In this document: in pieces, positions 22,530 through 32,737 of the stretch
Numbering within the stretch: position 1 is the first letter of the stretch
Layout: the number at the start of each line of letters is the position of its first letter
Assembly: GCA_018806985.1 (NCBI GenBank)
Contig: JADANN010000122.1
Location: forward strand, 1,284,501 to 1,348,500
Direction: 5' to 3'
From: Angiostrongylus vasorum
Taxonomy: Eukaryota; Nematoda; Chromadorea; Rhabditida; Metastrongylidae
DNA: 64,000 bases
Notes under the pieces: model-generated
Told to the model about the DNA's origin: nothing
Database searches by the model: none
The model's input: the letters and a program-made list of their open reading frames with translations, nothing else
Made by a program: the position numbers and the translations under genes

Positions 22530-23585
22530 CCCACCGTGACACAAAGACTAGCGAATGGCTTTGTGGTGAAGAAACGAGGACGCTGCCTTAGTTTATTTTC
22601 AAATTCTTAGAATTTAACCAAAACGCTTAAGGAGTTCTCTGCGCCGGTGTTTTGGATTCCCGTGCGAGGATAGTGGTTTTACTTCAAAATCTTCTTCCTT
22701 GTGTCTGTGTCTTGCGTACGCCAAGCGGATTATTTGACTTAACTTTAAGTTTACCGACTAGATGTTCTTTTATACGTACAAACAGTGCTCTACACGTTTC
22801 ACCAATCTATTCGTCCCCGAAGATCTTACAAGAGATCAGATAAACCGTGCGCGAACTCATCCAATCACCGTCTCTACCTTTAGGGGAAATTATGCAGTTG
22901 CAATAGGACTATTCGAAACTTTTTTTCACGAGCACCGTTCCTGTGTGTGAGGAATGATAGGAGATGTGACGAACCAGCATATTTTGCTACTTGGCCTTCC
23001 GTGCTACTTTTGACCAAGCTGCTTTTTTGATAGCTTCATTTGAGCCTTCAGAAGTGGAAGCCAGTTTTCTTTCGGTTTCTCTCGGTTGAACTTGATATAC
23101 TTCTGACTGTTCGTTCAACAACTCGAAACATGTGTCAATTCCTCTTGTGTTGAACAAATGACCAAGCAGTCATCTATATATCTACAGTAGAGTAACGCCC
23201 CCGAGATCGATTACTGGTGCTTCCTCCTTAGACATGAATGCAATGGCAAGGCTTGGTGCCAGTCGTTGTCCCATTGCCAGCCCTCTCGTTTGTGCGTAAT
23301 ACCTCTCAGACCATCTGAAGATTGAGCAATTCAGGTCCTGTTTTAAGAGGGTTATGAGCTGGTGAATCGAGAAGCCATAGATGTTTACTACTCCTTCGTG
23401 TTGCACACGGAGATCGCGAATGGCTTGCATAGCGGAGTCATTCGAAATGTTAGCATAAAGAGCGCTAACGTCGAAGAATTCCATCACATACGCCTCGGCA
23501 GGACGCGCGTCTCGTACATGATCCAGGAACATTTGCGTATTCGTGAGATGGGCCGAAATTTTTCGACCTGAGCCAGACTTATTCC
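22530..23585 (-). mobile_element. Penelope-like element remnant: RT plus GIY-YIG domain
   Basis: A broken Penelope-like retroelement. On the minus strand, 23182-23580 keeps reverse transcriptase motifs FFDVSALYANI and GLAMGQRLAPSLAIAFM in one frame. A frameshift then puts the catalytic CRYIDDCLVIC in the next frame (about 23130-23185), and another frame continues KFNREKPKENWLPLLKAQ. Further down (about 22530-22860), the sequence resembles the PLE GIY-YIG endonuclease: VYLISCKIFGDE, IGETCRALFVRIKEHL, then ILARESKT and AFWLNSKNLKIN. Stops and frameshifts show that it is dead. The strongly basic N-terminal part was not found. It lies beside the hammerhead-bearing fold-back elements, consistent with both coming from one PLE family. 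Confidence 0.88.
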
Positions 23586-23764
23586 TCGCTCATCTAAGAC
23601 TCTGTGGGGCTGTTCTTGGCTAAATAACTGAAAGACTTACGAAGAACAAGAAAAGAAGACAGGTGTTTAAGAAAAACTGTTTATGCCACCAGTGAGAAAT
23701 TACGCATTAAATTCTATCTGTTGAAGTTATGAAAGCATTCGGATGAGTAGATTGCGTGTCAGTT

Positions 23765-23815
23765 TGACCTTTCCGGGCCCTGAAGAAGGAAACGTCGTCA
23801 AGACGTCGGCTATTG
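23765..23815 (+). ncRNA. Degenerate hammerhead-like motif
   Basis: CTGAAGA (23777 on) followed by GTCGTC and GACGTCGGC: stem I (GGCC/GGCT-like) and CTGANGA are kept, but the GAAA box reads AAGA. Probably inactive. It lies just upstream of the PLE reverse transcriptase remnant, on the opposite strand. Confidence 0.4.
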
Positions 23816-24316
23816 TGAATGAATAAGTGCTGTATTAACAAATTCGTACCTTCTCAACAAAAAACAGTGAATTGTAAAGTGTGCGAGACAGAAGCAAGGA
23901 AACGATTAAATAAAAGAAGTGTGAGGTCCGTACAGTATGTGAAACTGAGCTACACAAATAAGACAAAATGACGGCAATATCAGGCGGTCGTGATACGCTC
24001 CCTGCGTAGAATACCCCGATTTCCATCTTGTCTATGCGTCAAAAATCTCCCGTTCTTCCAGAAAGTCGTTTAATTCATGGGTCCTAGTTTACGCTAATTT
24101 GCGACACCAGAGTAAACCATTCACTTCAACCATCACCTCTCCACAGTAGAATTTCAGGGAAACCTAAGCTTACAAATAATCCATTATTCCGAATAATTTT
24201 TAGAAACTGTCCTAGTCGTCTTACACCCATATTTTGGATATCTAAATAGGGAAACGAAGAAATTAAAAATTCTTGTGCTGTGACGTTACTAAGTCCGTCA
24301 GCTTTGTAGTCTGGAA

Positions 24317-24510
24317 TCACACTAGCTTATTAGGAAATAGATTAAAGATGAATACGGCTCTCCAAAACCAACAACAAGCAGAAGAACGACTTGGTGGGAT
24401 TGTCTTAGAAGATCTTTCATATATTTTCTTACACATATCGGCGAGTCTAGGAAGCCGATTTCCTACTGTTGCACAACAAAATCTCTTACTTGACAAACAA
24501 CAAAACAACA
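24317..24510 (-). mobile_element. Possible hAT transposase C-terminal remnant
   Basis: The minus frame reads TVGNRLPRLADMCKKIYER, then KTIPPSRSSACCW. This vaguely resembles the hAT dimerisation region, where a P-x-LA segment precedes an IPASSA-like box. Frames are broken and no ends were found. Weak. Confidence 0.25.
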
Positions 24511-24519
24511 GTTACTAAG

Positions 24520-25485
24520 AAATAAGTAATAGACTTGAAAACATGTTGTTCAATCCAAATTACTGTGTGGATGAAACACTAGCGTGTTCCTGTGGTAAGT
24601 GGAAACAAATTTACTAGATGAACTGGAAGAGTTCAAGAATTTCCACCAAAAGCTTTCGAGAAATGAAGACAAGTCATCCGTCATAGTGCAAAGGTTTCGT
24701 ATTGAGAATTTGACACCTTTTTAAGTAGATGTGGGACTTCTGCAAGATCAGTGCCTTATTTTTTGAAAAAAAATATGAACACTTAGGCAAAAAACGGCTG
24801 CGGGGTGCTTATATACCTGCGATAAGAACACTGAGCTAAAACGCTTTCGGCTTTTCGAGCAATCGGGAGAGGCGTTAAGCCCTAGGGGTATCATGTAGAT
24901 AACGGAGACATTAGATTCTATGATGCTGTCGAAAGCAGAACCCAGCTGGTCTGCAAGCACTCTTTCCGCCTGACTAATGCTTGGTGTTATGAGACCGATT
25001 TCACTAGCAAAGCAATTTGACGTAATTCACGACCTTCGGTCTTCACTTCCACGTTAATTGCAAGAATGAACTTTCAGTGACGGGAATGTTAATAAACGCA
25101 ATCAAAGGAATAGGATAGGAGACAAGCTGCACCATGGCTGTCTTTGAGAACCGCACTGCTCTCTTGACGGGTGCTGCACAGCAGAATCTCAATCGCAAAC
25201 ATTGCCATTCTAATCTAAAGACTCAACCAGTTGAAGCCTTACAGCTTCCAGTAGCTTAGTTTCCTCCAGTGCTTAAAATTGAAGAAATAGTGGTAGGACC
25301 AAAAACTTAGAATTACACATCGCTATAGACGGGAGCAACATATGTCGCTTGATCTATTCAAGAGTGAAATTTAACACGAACGACCTAACAAGCAATATGA
25401 AGAGATTCCTAAGTGAGTATCGAAAGTGTGAATTTACTAGGCTATGAGGGCTTCATATCTTAAGAAGTGTTCTCGTTAAGCTAAC
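24520..25485. other. No supported gene
   Basis: Unique AT-rich sequence between the PLE debris and the first fold-back element. Short frames only. Confidence 0.3.
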
Positions 25486-25875
25486 GCGAAATTGTTACCA
25501 GTTCTTCTTCTTGAGATTCGATGGCTGGCATTTCGGCTATTTCACCTTCTTCCGAGCCAAGAGATGTATTATACATCCACTATTATTCGGTACGTACTCC
25601 CTACTTCTAACAAAGAATAAATTCGTAAGCTAAGTCAAAAATCTACCCATTGAAAAGAACTCACTGTCTCCTTTCCAAAAGAGGTAAGGAAAGAGACTGT
25701 TTTTGCTTCAGTCTTTATAAATGATATTTTTTACCAGAACTAGGAAATTCACCGAATAATAAAATATGGGTGCACAATAGTTCTAGGCTCTGAAGAAGGC
25801 GAAATGGCCGAAAGGTCAGCGATCACATTTGAAGAAGTGGTGACAAAAGAGGTAACAAATGACAAAATAACTCAC
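25470..25875. repeat. Fold-back element with outward hammerhead-like arms
   Basis: The left arm (about 25480-25560, minus) and the right arm (about 25785-25870, plus) are inverted. The right arm has GGCT-CTGAAGA-AGGCGAAATGGCC-GAAA-GGTC-AGCG: core intact but stem III disturbed. The left arm has CGGAAGA in place of CTGANGA, yet keeps the TTGGCT/AGCCAT stem. Outer ends share the GTTACCAG.TTCTTC start seen in the 27.4-kb element. Confidence 0.6.
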
Positions 25876-26167
25876 GTGAACTTAAAGAGAGCAGTTCGTA
25901 ATATATTGATTAGTTATTAAATCTGAGGTCTGTTAAAAAACCGTCTTTGAAATCATGAAGGGTTCCTTTTGATTGTGGGACTACTGAGATTCCCTAGTTG
26001 CTAAAGCAAACCGCTTCTAGGTATAAAAAATCCTATTTCATTTCAACGAATACACAAGACAAATAATGTTGACGAATAAGGATATACGAGACAAATAAAT
26101 AATCAGTAATTCTTCGTATTCTTTTTGAGCAAACACGAGGTGTTATTTTTATTCTTTATTCACGAAC

Positions 26168-26218
26168 AAGCTGACAGCTTTCGGCGGATTTCGCCTTCCT
26201 CAGAGCCTGGAAAGGTCA
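26168..26218 (-). ncRNA. Hammerhead ribozyme-like motif, left arm
   Basis: The minus strand reads CAGGCT-CTGAGGA-AGGCGAAATCCGCC-GAAA-GCTGTC-AGCTTG. Stem I is CAGGCT/AGCTTG (6 bp with one G-U), stem II is GGCG/CGCC (4 bp), and the CTGANGA and GAAA boxes and a GUC cleavage triplet are present. Three extra bases in the stem III region make activity uncertain. Confidence 0.55.
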
Positions 26219-26559
26219 AGTTGACAGCAATCTATTCGGCCAAACACCTCCATAGCAAACAGAGAAAACGCTAAACCAAGATTTCAATCACATTGAACAC
26301 AGCTTTGCACACTCACCGCTTTCTATGAGTCCTCCACTGAGTATATCGCGTGGAGACCAACCGCACAGAATTCACATGGAAGCGTAATGTGCCCCTCACA
26401 CCAGAATAATAGGCTTATATACTGCCCAATACCACGCGTAATAATGAGGCACTCAAGAAGCTATTCTGTGTTTAATGTGATTGAAGTCTTGGTTTAGCGT
26501 TTTCTCTGTTTGGTTATGGAGGTGTTTGGCCGAATAGATTGCTGTCACCTTGACCTTTC

Positions 26560-26600
26560 CAGGCTCTGAGGAAGCCGAAATCCGCCGAAACGCCAGCTTG
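26560..26600 (+). ncRNA. Hammerhead ribozyme-like motif, right arm
   Basis: Same core as the left arm: stem I CAGGCT/AGCTTG, CTGAGGA (26566-26572), GAAA (26587-26590). Stem II has one mismatch (GCCG against CGCC), and the cleavage triplet reads GCC instead of GUC, so this copy is probably inactive. Confidence 0.5.
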
Positions 26601-27224
26601 TTCGTGAATAAAGAATAAAAATAACACCTCACGTTTGCTCAACAAGAATACGAAGAATTACTTGATCTAGGCCGAGATTAATAGAATGTCGGTCGTGGGA
26701 TAAATAATCAGTGTTAAATAAAAATGTCTTCTGAGCGTGGCTATACCCCATTCATAAGAGGAGCAATTAGATTCCTGCACTAACTCTACTTTAAACAGGC
26801 TTTTAGGTTTCTTTGAATATTTAGAGACAAGTTAATGGAAAACATTTGCGCAGGCAAACAAGTGACCTGCTACGCGTTCAGTTGTTCAGCGATAGTATTT
26901 TTTTGAATCTATTTGGGGCAATCTTCTAAGCTTATTCCATGGAAATTCGTACTAGACCAGTCCGATAGGTGGATTTGGACTCTCATGTAGCTCATTTCCA
27001 CATATTCTGCAGGACACAGCAGTCCTTCGAATTGTTTAATTGCGCTGTAGATGACATCCAGAGGAGAGGTTGGGCTCGTGTGTAGGTTCAGCTCAGGCGT
27101 GGCATCTCTTCTCTTAACTAGGATGTTGAATATTGTTTTAGAGTGGGTTTTTCCCCTAACTAGATTTTATTCAATTCGCCATGCACTTAATTCACAGCGA
27201 ACTTTTCTACTTTATCATTATAAG

Positions 27225-27275
27225 CGTTCGGCGTTGACCAATCCCTTAGGTGTTCCATGCAACTCACTTCACAAA
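27225..27275 (-). mobile_element. SINE-A tail fragment
   Basis: A short reverse piece, CGTTGACCAATCCCTTAGG followed by CCATGCAACTCACTTCAC, matching the tail half of SINE-A. Confidence 0.5.
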
Positions 27276-27389
27276 CTTTAACGCGACTACGCGACCTCTG
27301 TAGGAGTCATGCGATGCGAAAATAATGACCACTTTCAAGTTTACACAGACATATCTCATCTATTAGCGAATTCTGCAAAACGCAATAAA

Positions 27390-27770
27390 AACTAACACGG
27401 GGTTGTTACCAGATATTTATTCGGTTAACGTTTCAACGTCTTCTTCTTCGTCGGAGCTGATGAACCAAGTCAATGACCCACGGAAAAAAAGGATTGTGAA
27501 AAGCTTGCAAATTTGAAAAACAAATTATTATCAACGCACAATCATTTTCAACGACAACCGTCCTGGATAGAAGAGCGCTGCCAGGTGATGTTGCCTCATT
27601 CCAGCGGTTTCAATGAAGAAGATCCGTCTCCATACGACGATGAAGACACCACATCGAGAAGACGAACAACTGTGGACCATCGACTCGGATCATCGGCTCT
27701 GAGGAAGATGAAGACGTCGAAACGTTAGCCGAAAAAATATATGGTAACATCTTCGTGTTAGCTTATGAAT
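27390..27770. repeat. Fold-back element with hammerhead-like arms
   Basis: Outer ends are TAACACGGGGTTGTTACCAG (27391 on) and the inverted GGTAACATCTTCGTGTTAG. Inner arm pieces are AACGTTTCAACGTCTTC and GAAGACGTCGAAACGTT. Between them lie about 200 bp including CCGTCCTGGATAGAAGAGCG and a CGACTCGGATCATC segment also found in the 0.4-kb element. Confidence 0.75.
27693..27732 (+). ncRNA. Hammerhead ribozyme motif, core intact
   Basis: Order of parts: stem I 5' strand TCGGCT (27693-27698), CTGAGGA (27699-27705), stem II GATG/CGTC with an AAGA loop (27706-27718), GAAA (27719-27722), CGTT (27723-27726), then stem I 3' strand AGCCGA (27727-27732). All invariant hammerhead core positions are present. 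Stem III is only the self-complementary ACGU, as in the minimal hammerheads reported from Penelope-like elements, which may act as dimers. The predicted cut is after U27726 (GUU triplet). Activity is inferred from structure only. Confidence 0.7.
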
Positions 27771-28219
27771 GAAATAAGTTACACTGGTCATTTACACCAA
27801 AGTTAAATGAAAGTCGGTTTACAATCCAAAAGAACAGTTTGAATTCACAAACCTTGCCTATGGGACAGAAGTTCGGCGGTCTTAATACGACCAAATTCTG
27901 ATTTTCTGGAGCATATGGGATATGTTTCATACACCCGGAATTTCATTTATCAGAACATAATGGTGTCCCCCTATGTATCGTTCGTGACCGCAACAGCCAG
28001 TTGCGCTGGTAATTTTGAAACTTGTAAACCTCATCTTCGATTTTGTAAAAGACCTGACTTTAAAATTATCTAAATTTGAAAGGGCACTGTGTGAAAGTCC
28101 TATGTACGATTGTTGGAGAGTCTCACTTATAAATCTACAAAGTTGTTAACTCTTGAAACACTTTATTGACCGAACAAATATCGTCAGTTGTAGAAAAACA
28201 GCTTTGTCGTGAAAACTCT

Positions 28220-28405
28220 AAGCCTTGTAGAGGTACATGAACGCGTATTTGGGCTATATGCTTCCTGCCAGCCTACTGATTTACGAACGCAGTGTTTTTT
28301 ATACTCGTAAAAAGTCTGGTACCGACTTGTTGCTGAGGGAGAGATGGGGTCCAGGAGCGGATTGAACAGTGACCATGCATTGCAAAGCACCTCTAAGCAC
28401 TGCGA
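28220..28405 (-). mobile_element. Diverged SINE-A copy
   Basis: Reverse, degraded. GTCTGGTACCGACTTGTTG is the central domain, and GAGCGGATTGAAC then AAGCACCTCTAAGCACTGCG is the head. The tail is barely recognisable. Confidence 0.45.
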
Positions 28406-28643
28406 TGCAAATGCTCAAGGTGGCATTTTATGTGGATAGTAGTGTAGGTAGTTCAAAAAGAAAAATCATGTGAACGAAAGTCACAGAAATGAAACTACTA
28501 TCGACATAATGTAGTCATTTCGGACCCATGAAATGCATGCTAAAGAGGTCATAAGGTCAAGGTTCTCGTTGTTGAGGGGCATCTGAATGATTTGCAAATT
28601 TACGAAAGACGTAGTACAAAAGCAAATATATAGAACAAGTTAG

Positions 28644-28925
28644 GGCGCATGTGGCACAGTGGTCGGAGGCGCCTTGGAACATACACGTGGAATCGATCTC
28701 CGCGCCCATGGCCACCCAAACCTTCCGTCCGTCCGGGGTGGGCTCATTGGTACCAGACTTGTCTGAGAGGATAGTAGAACTGGCTCGACACATCGGTAGG
28801 CCACCGCGAGTCATTGTAAAGGCCAGATATGCATCCAATCACCTCCAAACAATGCTTGATGATGTCGAATGCATGGCCCATCCCCTTAGGGATTGATCAA
28901 CGCCGACAGCTTTATCCTTTTATTA
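28644..28925 (+). mobile_element. SINE-A copy, near consensus
   Basis: One of the best copies. The head GGGCGCATGTGGCACAGTGG pairs its first bases with CCGCGCCC after box B-like GTGGAATCGATCTCC. The centre is CATTGGTACCAGACTTGTCT, and the tail GCCGACAGCTTTATCCTTTT. Confidence 0.88.
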
Positions 28926-29698
28926 ATGGGAGAAGTAAAGAAAATGGCACGACCTCTTTTATGTTCGAAAATAGGGCCTTTCTAACTACCTTCTTTTTCA
29001 AGGTACAGGGAATGATGGCATCATGCACATACTGGACTTGAAATACAAGATGTTTGGATTGTGTAAAGTTGGACATGGCGTGCACAAACCTCAGAGATGA
29101 AACGCTGTGGATTTATAAATTTAAAACGTGGTACAGAATACTAATCATCGCACCTAGGCAGAAACTAAGCTTCGAAGAACAAGAAAGGGAAGGTGGGCAT
29201 TGTATGCGGTGATGATGCCGATGAAGGTGAATGAGGAGAACGCTGAATGAGGGAGCTGGTGAATGATATGAGCTTTAGTTGTGGCTAGATATTTTGTAAA
29301 AATACAAAGCTCAGAAGTTCTCGGAACAGCGATTCGTTGTTTCAATCGGATTGTCTATAAGGCAAACAGTGAAATGAAAGAAAAAATCAACAGCTCGAGG
29401 CAATCAAATCAAAGGTAAAAAAATAGTAAAATCAAACGAAGTTCGTTTTTCAAGTGCAATACGACTCTGGGCTATGTCTCACGTCTCATCAACCCTAACA
29501 TCACCACTTTGTCTCTGTCTTTCATCAACATCAGTAAAGTAGCAACAATAACTGCAATAATACTGATATCGATCCCCGAGGTAAGCAGTATCGCTTGTAG
29601 ACGTGTAAGACTCAGCAGATATTTCAGCTTAACAGAACTCAACTTCAAAAAATCTGATGTAACGTTGTAAAGTACATCATAAAGAGAAAATCACATAG

Positions 29699-29995
29699 TC
29701 AACCAGAAGAATGCGGAATGAGAAATGCCGCCGACGATGACACTGGACAGCAGAGGAGCACATGCTGTGCCGTGCAGGTGGCAAACGATACGATTGTCGA
29801 ACAGCATTGATTCATTGCGATAGCGATTAAGATCGCTCTCGCTTCAGCCGAAACTCGATAGTAGGGACGAATTTGAGGGGCCAAATCGCCGGAAGTGCCG
29901 CACGGAACGTCGAGAAGTGAACAGTGAGTGGAGCAAATATGGCACGAAAGGACGACTGACAGCCAAATTCTGAATTCACTGAGCACGTAAGAAAC
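29699..29995 (-). CDS. Possible terminal exon, unrecognised
   Basis: Minus-strand open frames overlap here. One reads from a possible acceptor near 29.96 kb (SEFGCQSSFRAIFAPLTVHF, then PAIWPLKFVPTIEFRLKRE) to a stop; another reads LHGTACAPLLSSVIVGGISH to a stop at the lower end. GC content is higher than in surrounding DNA. No domain is recognised and no partner exon was established. It could be a 3' exon of the adducin-like gene upstream, but no adducin tail motif is visible. Confidence 0.2.
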   Translation of the reverse strand, partial: VSYVLSEFRIWLSVVLSCHICSTHCSLLDVPCGTSGDLAPQIRPYYRVSAEARAILIAIAMNQCCSTIVSFATCTAQHVLLCCPVSSSAAFLIPHSSG

Positions 29996-30205
29996 GTCAA
30001 CCACTGATTCTCATTTGATATCTTGTATTAGGATCAATGAAGAAGAGATAGTGAGAGAAGAACTGATGGGAGTGCCCTGTTCCAACAGTGTAACGAGTAA
30101 AGAGAAAAAACTAATACGCTTACAATATATAATTTCGATTGTAGCTTGTAGCCTATGTGATAACAGCTCAACTGATGGCAATGCTTATAGTTGCTCGCCT
30201 ATAAT

Positions 30206-30483
30206 AAAAGGATAAAGCTCTCGGTGTTGATCAATCCCTGAGGGATTCCCCATGCATTCGACTTCATTAAACATCGTTTGGAGGTGATTGAACGCATATC
30301 AGGCCTTTACAATGACTCGCGTTAGCCTATCGATGTATCAAGATAGTGCTGCTTCCTCGCAGACAAGTCTGGTACCAATTTACCAACTTCGGAAGGATGG
30401 AACGCTTGGTAGGCCATGGGCTCGTGGAACGATCCCACGTGTGTGTTGCAGGGCGTCTCCGACCACTGCCCCACATGCGCCCT
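30206..30483 (-). mobile_element. SINE-A copy
   Basis: Full-length reverse copy: GTTGATCAATCCCTGAGGG, AGACAAGTCTGGTACCAATT, GAACGATCCCACGTGTGTTG, CCCCACATGCGCCC. Confidence 0.85.
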
Positions 30484-31109
30484 GCTCAACTATATGACTG
30501 TAACAACCGTTTCTTATCTTACCGATAAGTAGGTTGAAATATCTATGACGACTAAACAAGTCCCAGAAAGCCAGTTGATAGCAAGGCAGTGGATTTTTCA
30601 CACAACACCGAGTATCAATGAGAATGTGAAATCATACTCCTACTGCTGTCATCCTAGCAAGAGGAATTCCCATGTGTGTAACAATGCTAAAAACGTCAGT
30701 ACAAGGACCACAAAAACTTGTGGTCCAAAGAAAGAGGTTCTCAACATGTTTAGAAAATAATGGCCAGTGAATTGAAAATGCGAGCTTGGAAAATGACGTG
30801 TTTTTTTAGCATGTGCCTAACCTTAACTACAAGAAAACATGGTGAACTATGTCGCTAAAGACTGTGAATATCAGTGGTGTCCCACAAAAAGTTGAGATTG
30901 AAAAGTTAAGAAGTTTCAGAACTTTTTTTGGCCTTCTTGATGTAGCCTGGTCTGAAACGTGGCGTTTCGACTGGCTGGAAAGGTTGAGGTAAAATAATGT
31001 TTTAGATACGACGCAATGACAATATTCTTTACAAACTACAATGGATTGTCTTTCACTGCGGGATCAGTAAATTGGTAAAATATTTATCTGAGATGCCAGT
31101 AACATTGAT

Positions 31110-31235
31110 CTGATAAGTCGGTAGACCAGAGCAGGGCGTTCTATACGTCAGGAGTGCTATCTCTAACGTTGCTTAATGAGGTTGAGTTCATGGCGCATTC
31201 CTAAGCAACTGATCAATGCCGAATGCTTTATGCAC
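31110..31235 (+). mobile_element. SINE-A tail fragment
   Basis: Plus-strand piece with AACGTTGCTTAATGAGGTTG, GGCGCATTCCTAAGCAACTG and ATCAATGCCGAATGCTTTAT. The head is absent. Confidence 0.5.
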
Positions 31236-31639
31236 TATGCAATTCTCTGTCCAGAAATTACATCGTTCTGATCGTTGTTAGGATGGAAATTACTTGTCTG
31301 TTCCGCATTATAGCCCTCTTCTCTACATCCAGATCTCACAGTATGCCGCTCTGAAGTCTCGTTCAGGTGTATTCGCACAGAGTGAGGTCTTCGTGAAGTA
31401 AATGAGTTGCAAAATGGGTAATCCTCGGTTACATTGTGTAAACAAGACGGTGAAGAACATCGGAAGACATACGAAGGAAGTGAGGCCGAAAAAAATTGTA
31501 CAGAAAGTGAGGATGTAACGAACAACGGGAGCACTATTCAGACCAGAGCAATAGGCTGTTTTCCAGGCAGGGCTCTTATTTAAGCAATAGTGTTCAAGAG
31601 TGTCTGATAAAGTCTTGGTTTGCCGATAAACTTAAACGA

Positions 31640-31800
31640 GGTGAACGCGTTACTCCCCGGAGAGGACAACAGCGCGTTCGTTCCCCACCATAGGCACCTG
31701 CGGTCCAGAGTTTTGCAAATATCTCAGCTTCGTTGAAGTTATATTTCCCAATATACCCTGCCATCAAAAAGAGTAGGTAGTAAGTAAAAAGGTTAAAAAT
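31640..31800 (+). mobile_element. SINE-C 3' part
   Basis: GTGAACGCGTTACTCCCCGG, GCGCGTTCGTTCCCCACC, ACCTGCGGTCCAGAGTTTTG, then the ATACCCTGCCATCAAAAAGA tail. It lies just before a SINE-A copy. Confidence 0.65.
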
Positions 31801-31814
31801 TAAACGAGGTTGTT

Positions 31815-32069
31815 ACTGATCAATCCCTGAGGGATGCGCCATGCATTCGACCTCATTAAGCACCGTTAGAGATGATTGAATGCATATCTGGCGTTCACAA
31901 CGACTCGCCGTGGCCTACCGATGGATTGAGCCAGTGCTGCTATCCTCCCAAACAAATCTGATATTAATTTGCTTACCCCGGAGAAATGGGGGGCTTGTTG
32001 AGCTTGAGGCGTGAGATCGAACCTATGTGTATCGCGAGGCCCCTCTACCTAGTGCGCTACGCGCGCCCT
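31815..32069 (-). mobile_element. SINE-A copy
   Basis: Reverse copy from ACTGATCAATCCCTGAGGG to the head GAGATCGAACCTATGTGTAT..CTACGCGCGCCC. Confidence 0.8.
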
Positions 32070-32211
32070 AATCTGATTAATAATGGCTCAAAACAGTTTT
32101 TTTTTCATTTTAAAGTAGAGGTTGAACAACTCTGTCTTAGTTCCCATTTTTGGTGTACAGTGCACTGTGCGAGAATTAATAAATAGTCATATGAATTTTT
32201 TTTATTTCAGG

Positions 32212-32669
32212 ATGGAGCTGCGAATATTTAATGACATAGTGACTGAAGCAGTTTGCAAACGCTATTACACTGAATACGAAAACCAGTGGACACCAAATGA
32301 CAAGGAATCACAGGTGAGAAATACGGAGTGAATGGCAATGCTAGGTACACGTGCGATCGCCTTGCAAAGGACGGTGTTCCCAACCAGTCCGCATTCCCTG
32401 AAACTCTCATTTCTTCGTTCGAATAGCTCCCTTGCTGAATTTACTCAGCCTTGCTGAAAACTTTGGATAACCGCTGGAAGACTTAGCAGAGAGCTTCTTC
32501 TGCAAGGTCAAACATTTTACGAAGCAAATCTTCAATCACAAGGAGATACTTTTGAAAACTCCTACTGATGCTACGTTTTACAATTGCAGGCGTGCAGGAG
32601 ATAATCGTTCCTGGAGCAGAACAGTATGATCTTTCATGGAAAGTCATATTGAAGAAACTGTCTTCTTAG
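32212..32669 (+). CDS. Possible small two-exon gene, unrecognised
   Basis: Exon 32211-32313 follows a strong TTTATTTCAG acceptor and encodes MELRIFNDIVTEAVCKRYYT..NDKESQ with donor CAG|GTGAGA. A second exon at 32598-32669 (acceptor GCGTGCAG) continues in phase as EIIVPGAEQYDLSWKVILKK..SS and stops at TAG. The joined product would be about 58 residues. The leading G before ATG suggests either trans-splicing just upstream of the start or a further 5' exon. It lies on the opposite strand from, and just below, an adducin exon. Family not recognised. Confidence 0.4.
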
Positions 32670-32737
32670 CAGAAATCGTCCAATAAACTTCACCAAATGT
32701 TATTCAAATGATTGCGTCGGCTCGGTATTGTGCTTAC

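Larger units (their letters stand above)
26105..26664. repeat. Long inverted repeat (~200-bp arms) with hammerhead-like arms
   Basis: The left arm (26105-26308) and right arm (26458-26664) are near-identical in inverse orientation, separated by about 150 bp of unique sequence. Each arm contains AATTCTTCGTATTCTT at the outer end, the hammerhead-like block about 80 bp in, and CCAAGA.TTCAATCACATT at the inner end. Transcripts across the element could form a ~200-bp duplex. No coding frame is present. Confidence 0.85.

Noticed and set aside
25470..27770. CRISPR-like array of inverted and direct repeats
   Set aside because: The repeats are inverted arms of eukaryotic fold-back elements with variable spacing, not regular direct repeats, and the genome is clearly eukaryotic.
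28644..28715. SINE-A heads as functional tRNA genes
   Set aside because: They have box A/B-like segments and an acceptor-like stem, but no convincing anticodon arm, and each continues into a shared SINE body.
28651..28896. 81-codon frame, and similar frames recurring at 9.3, 19.3, 33.3, 45.9 and 57.8 kb
   Set aside because: All are the same SINE-A sequence read in one frame. Recurrence with the repeat and lack of gene context show that they are not proteins.
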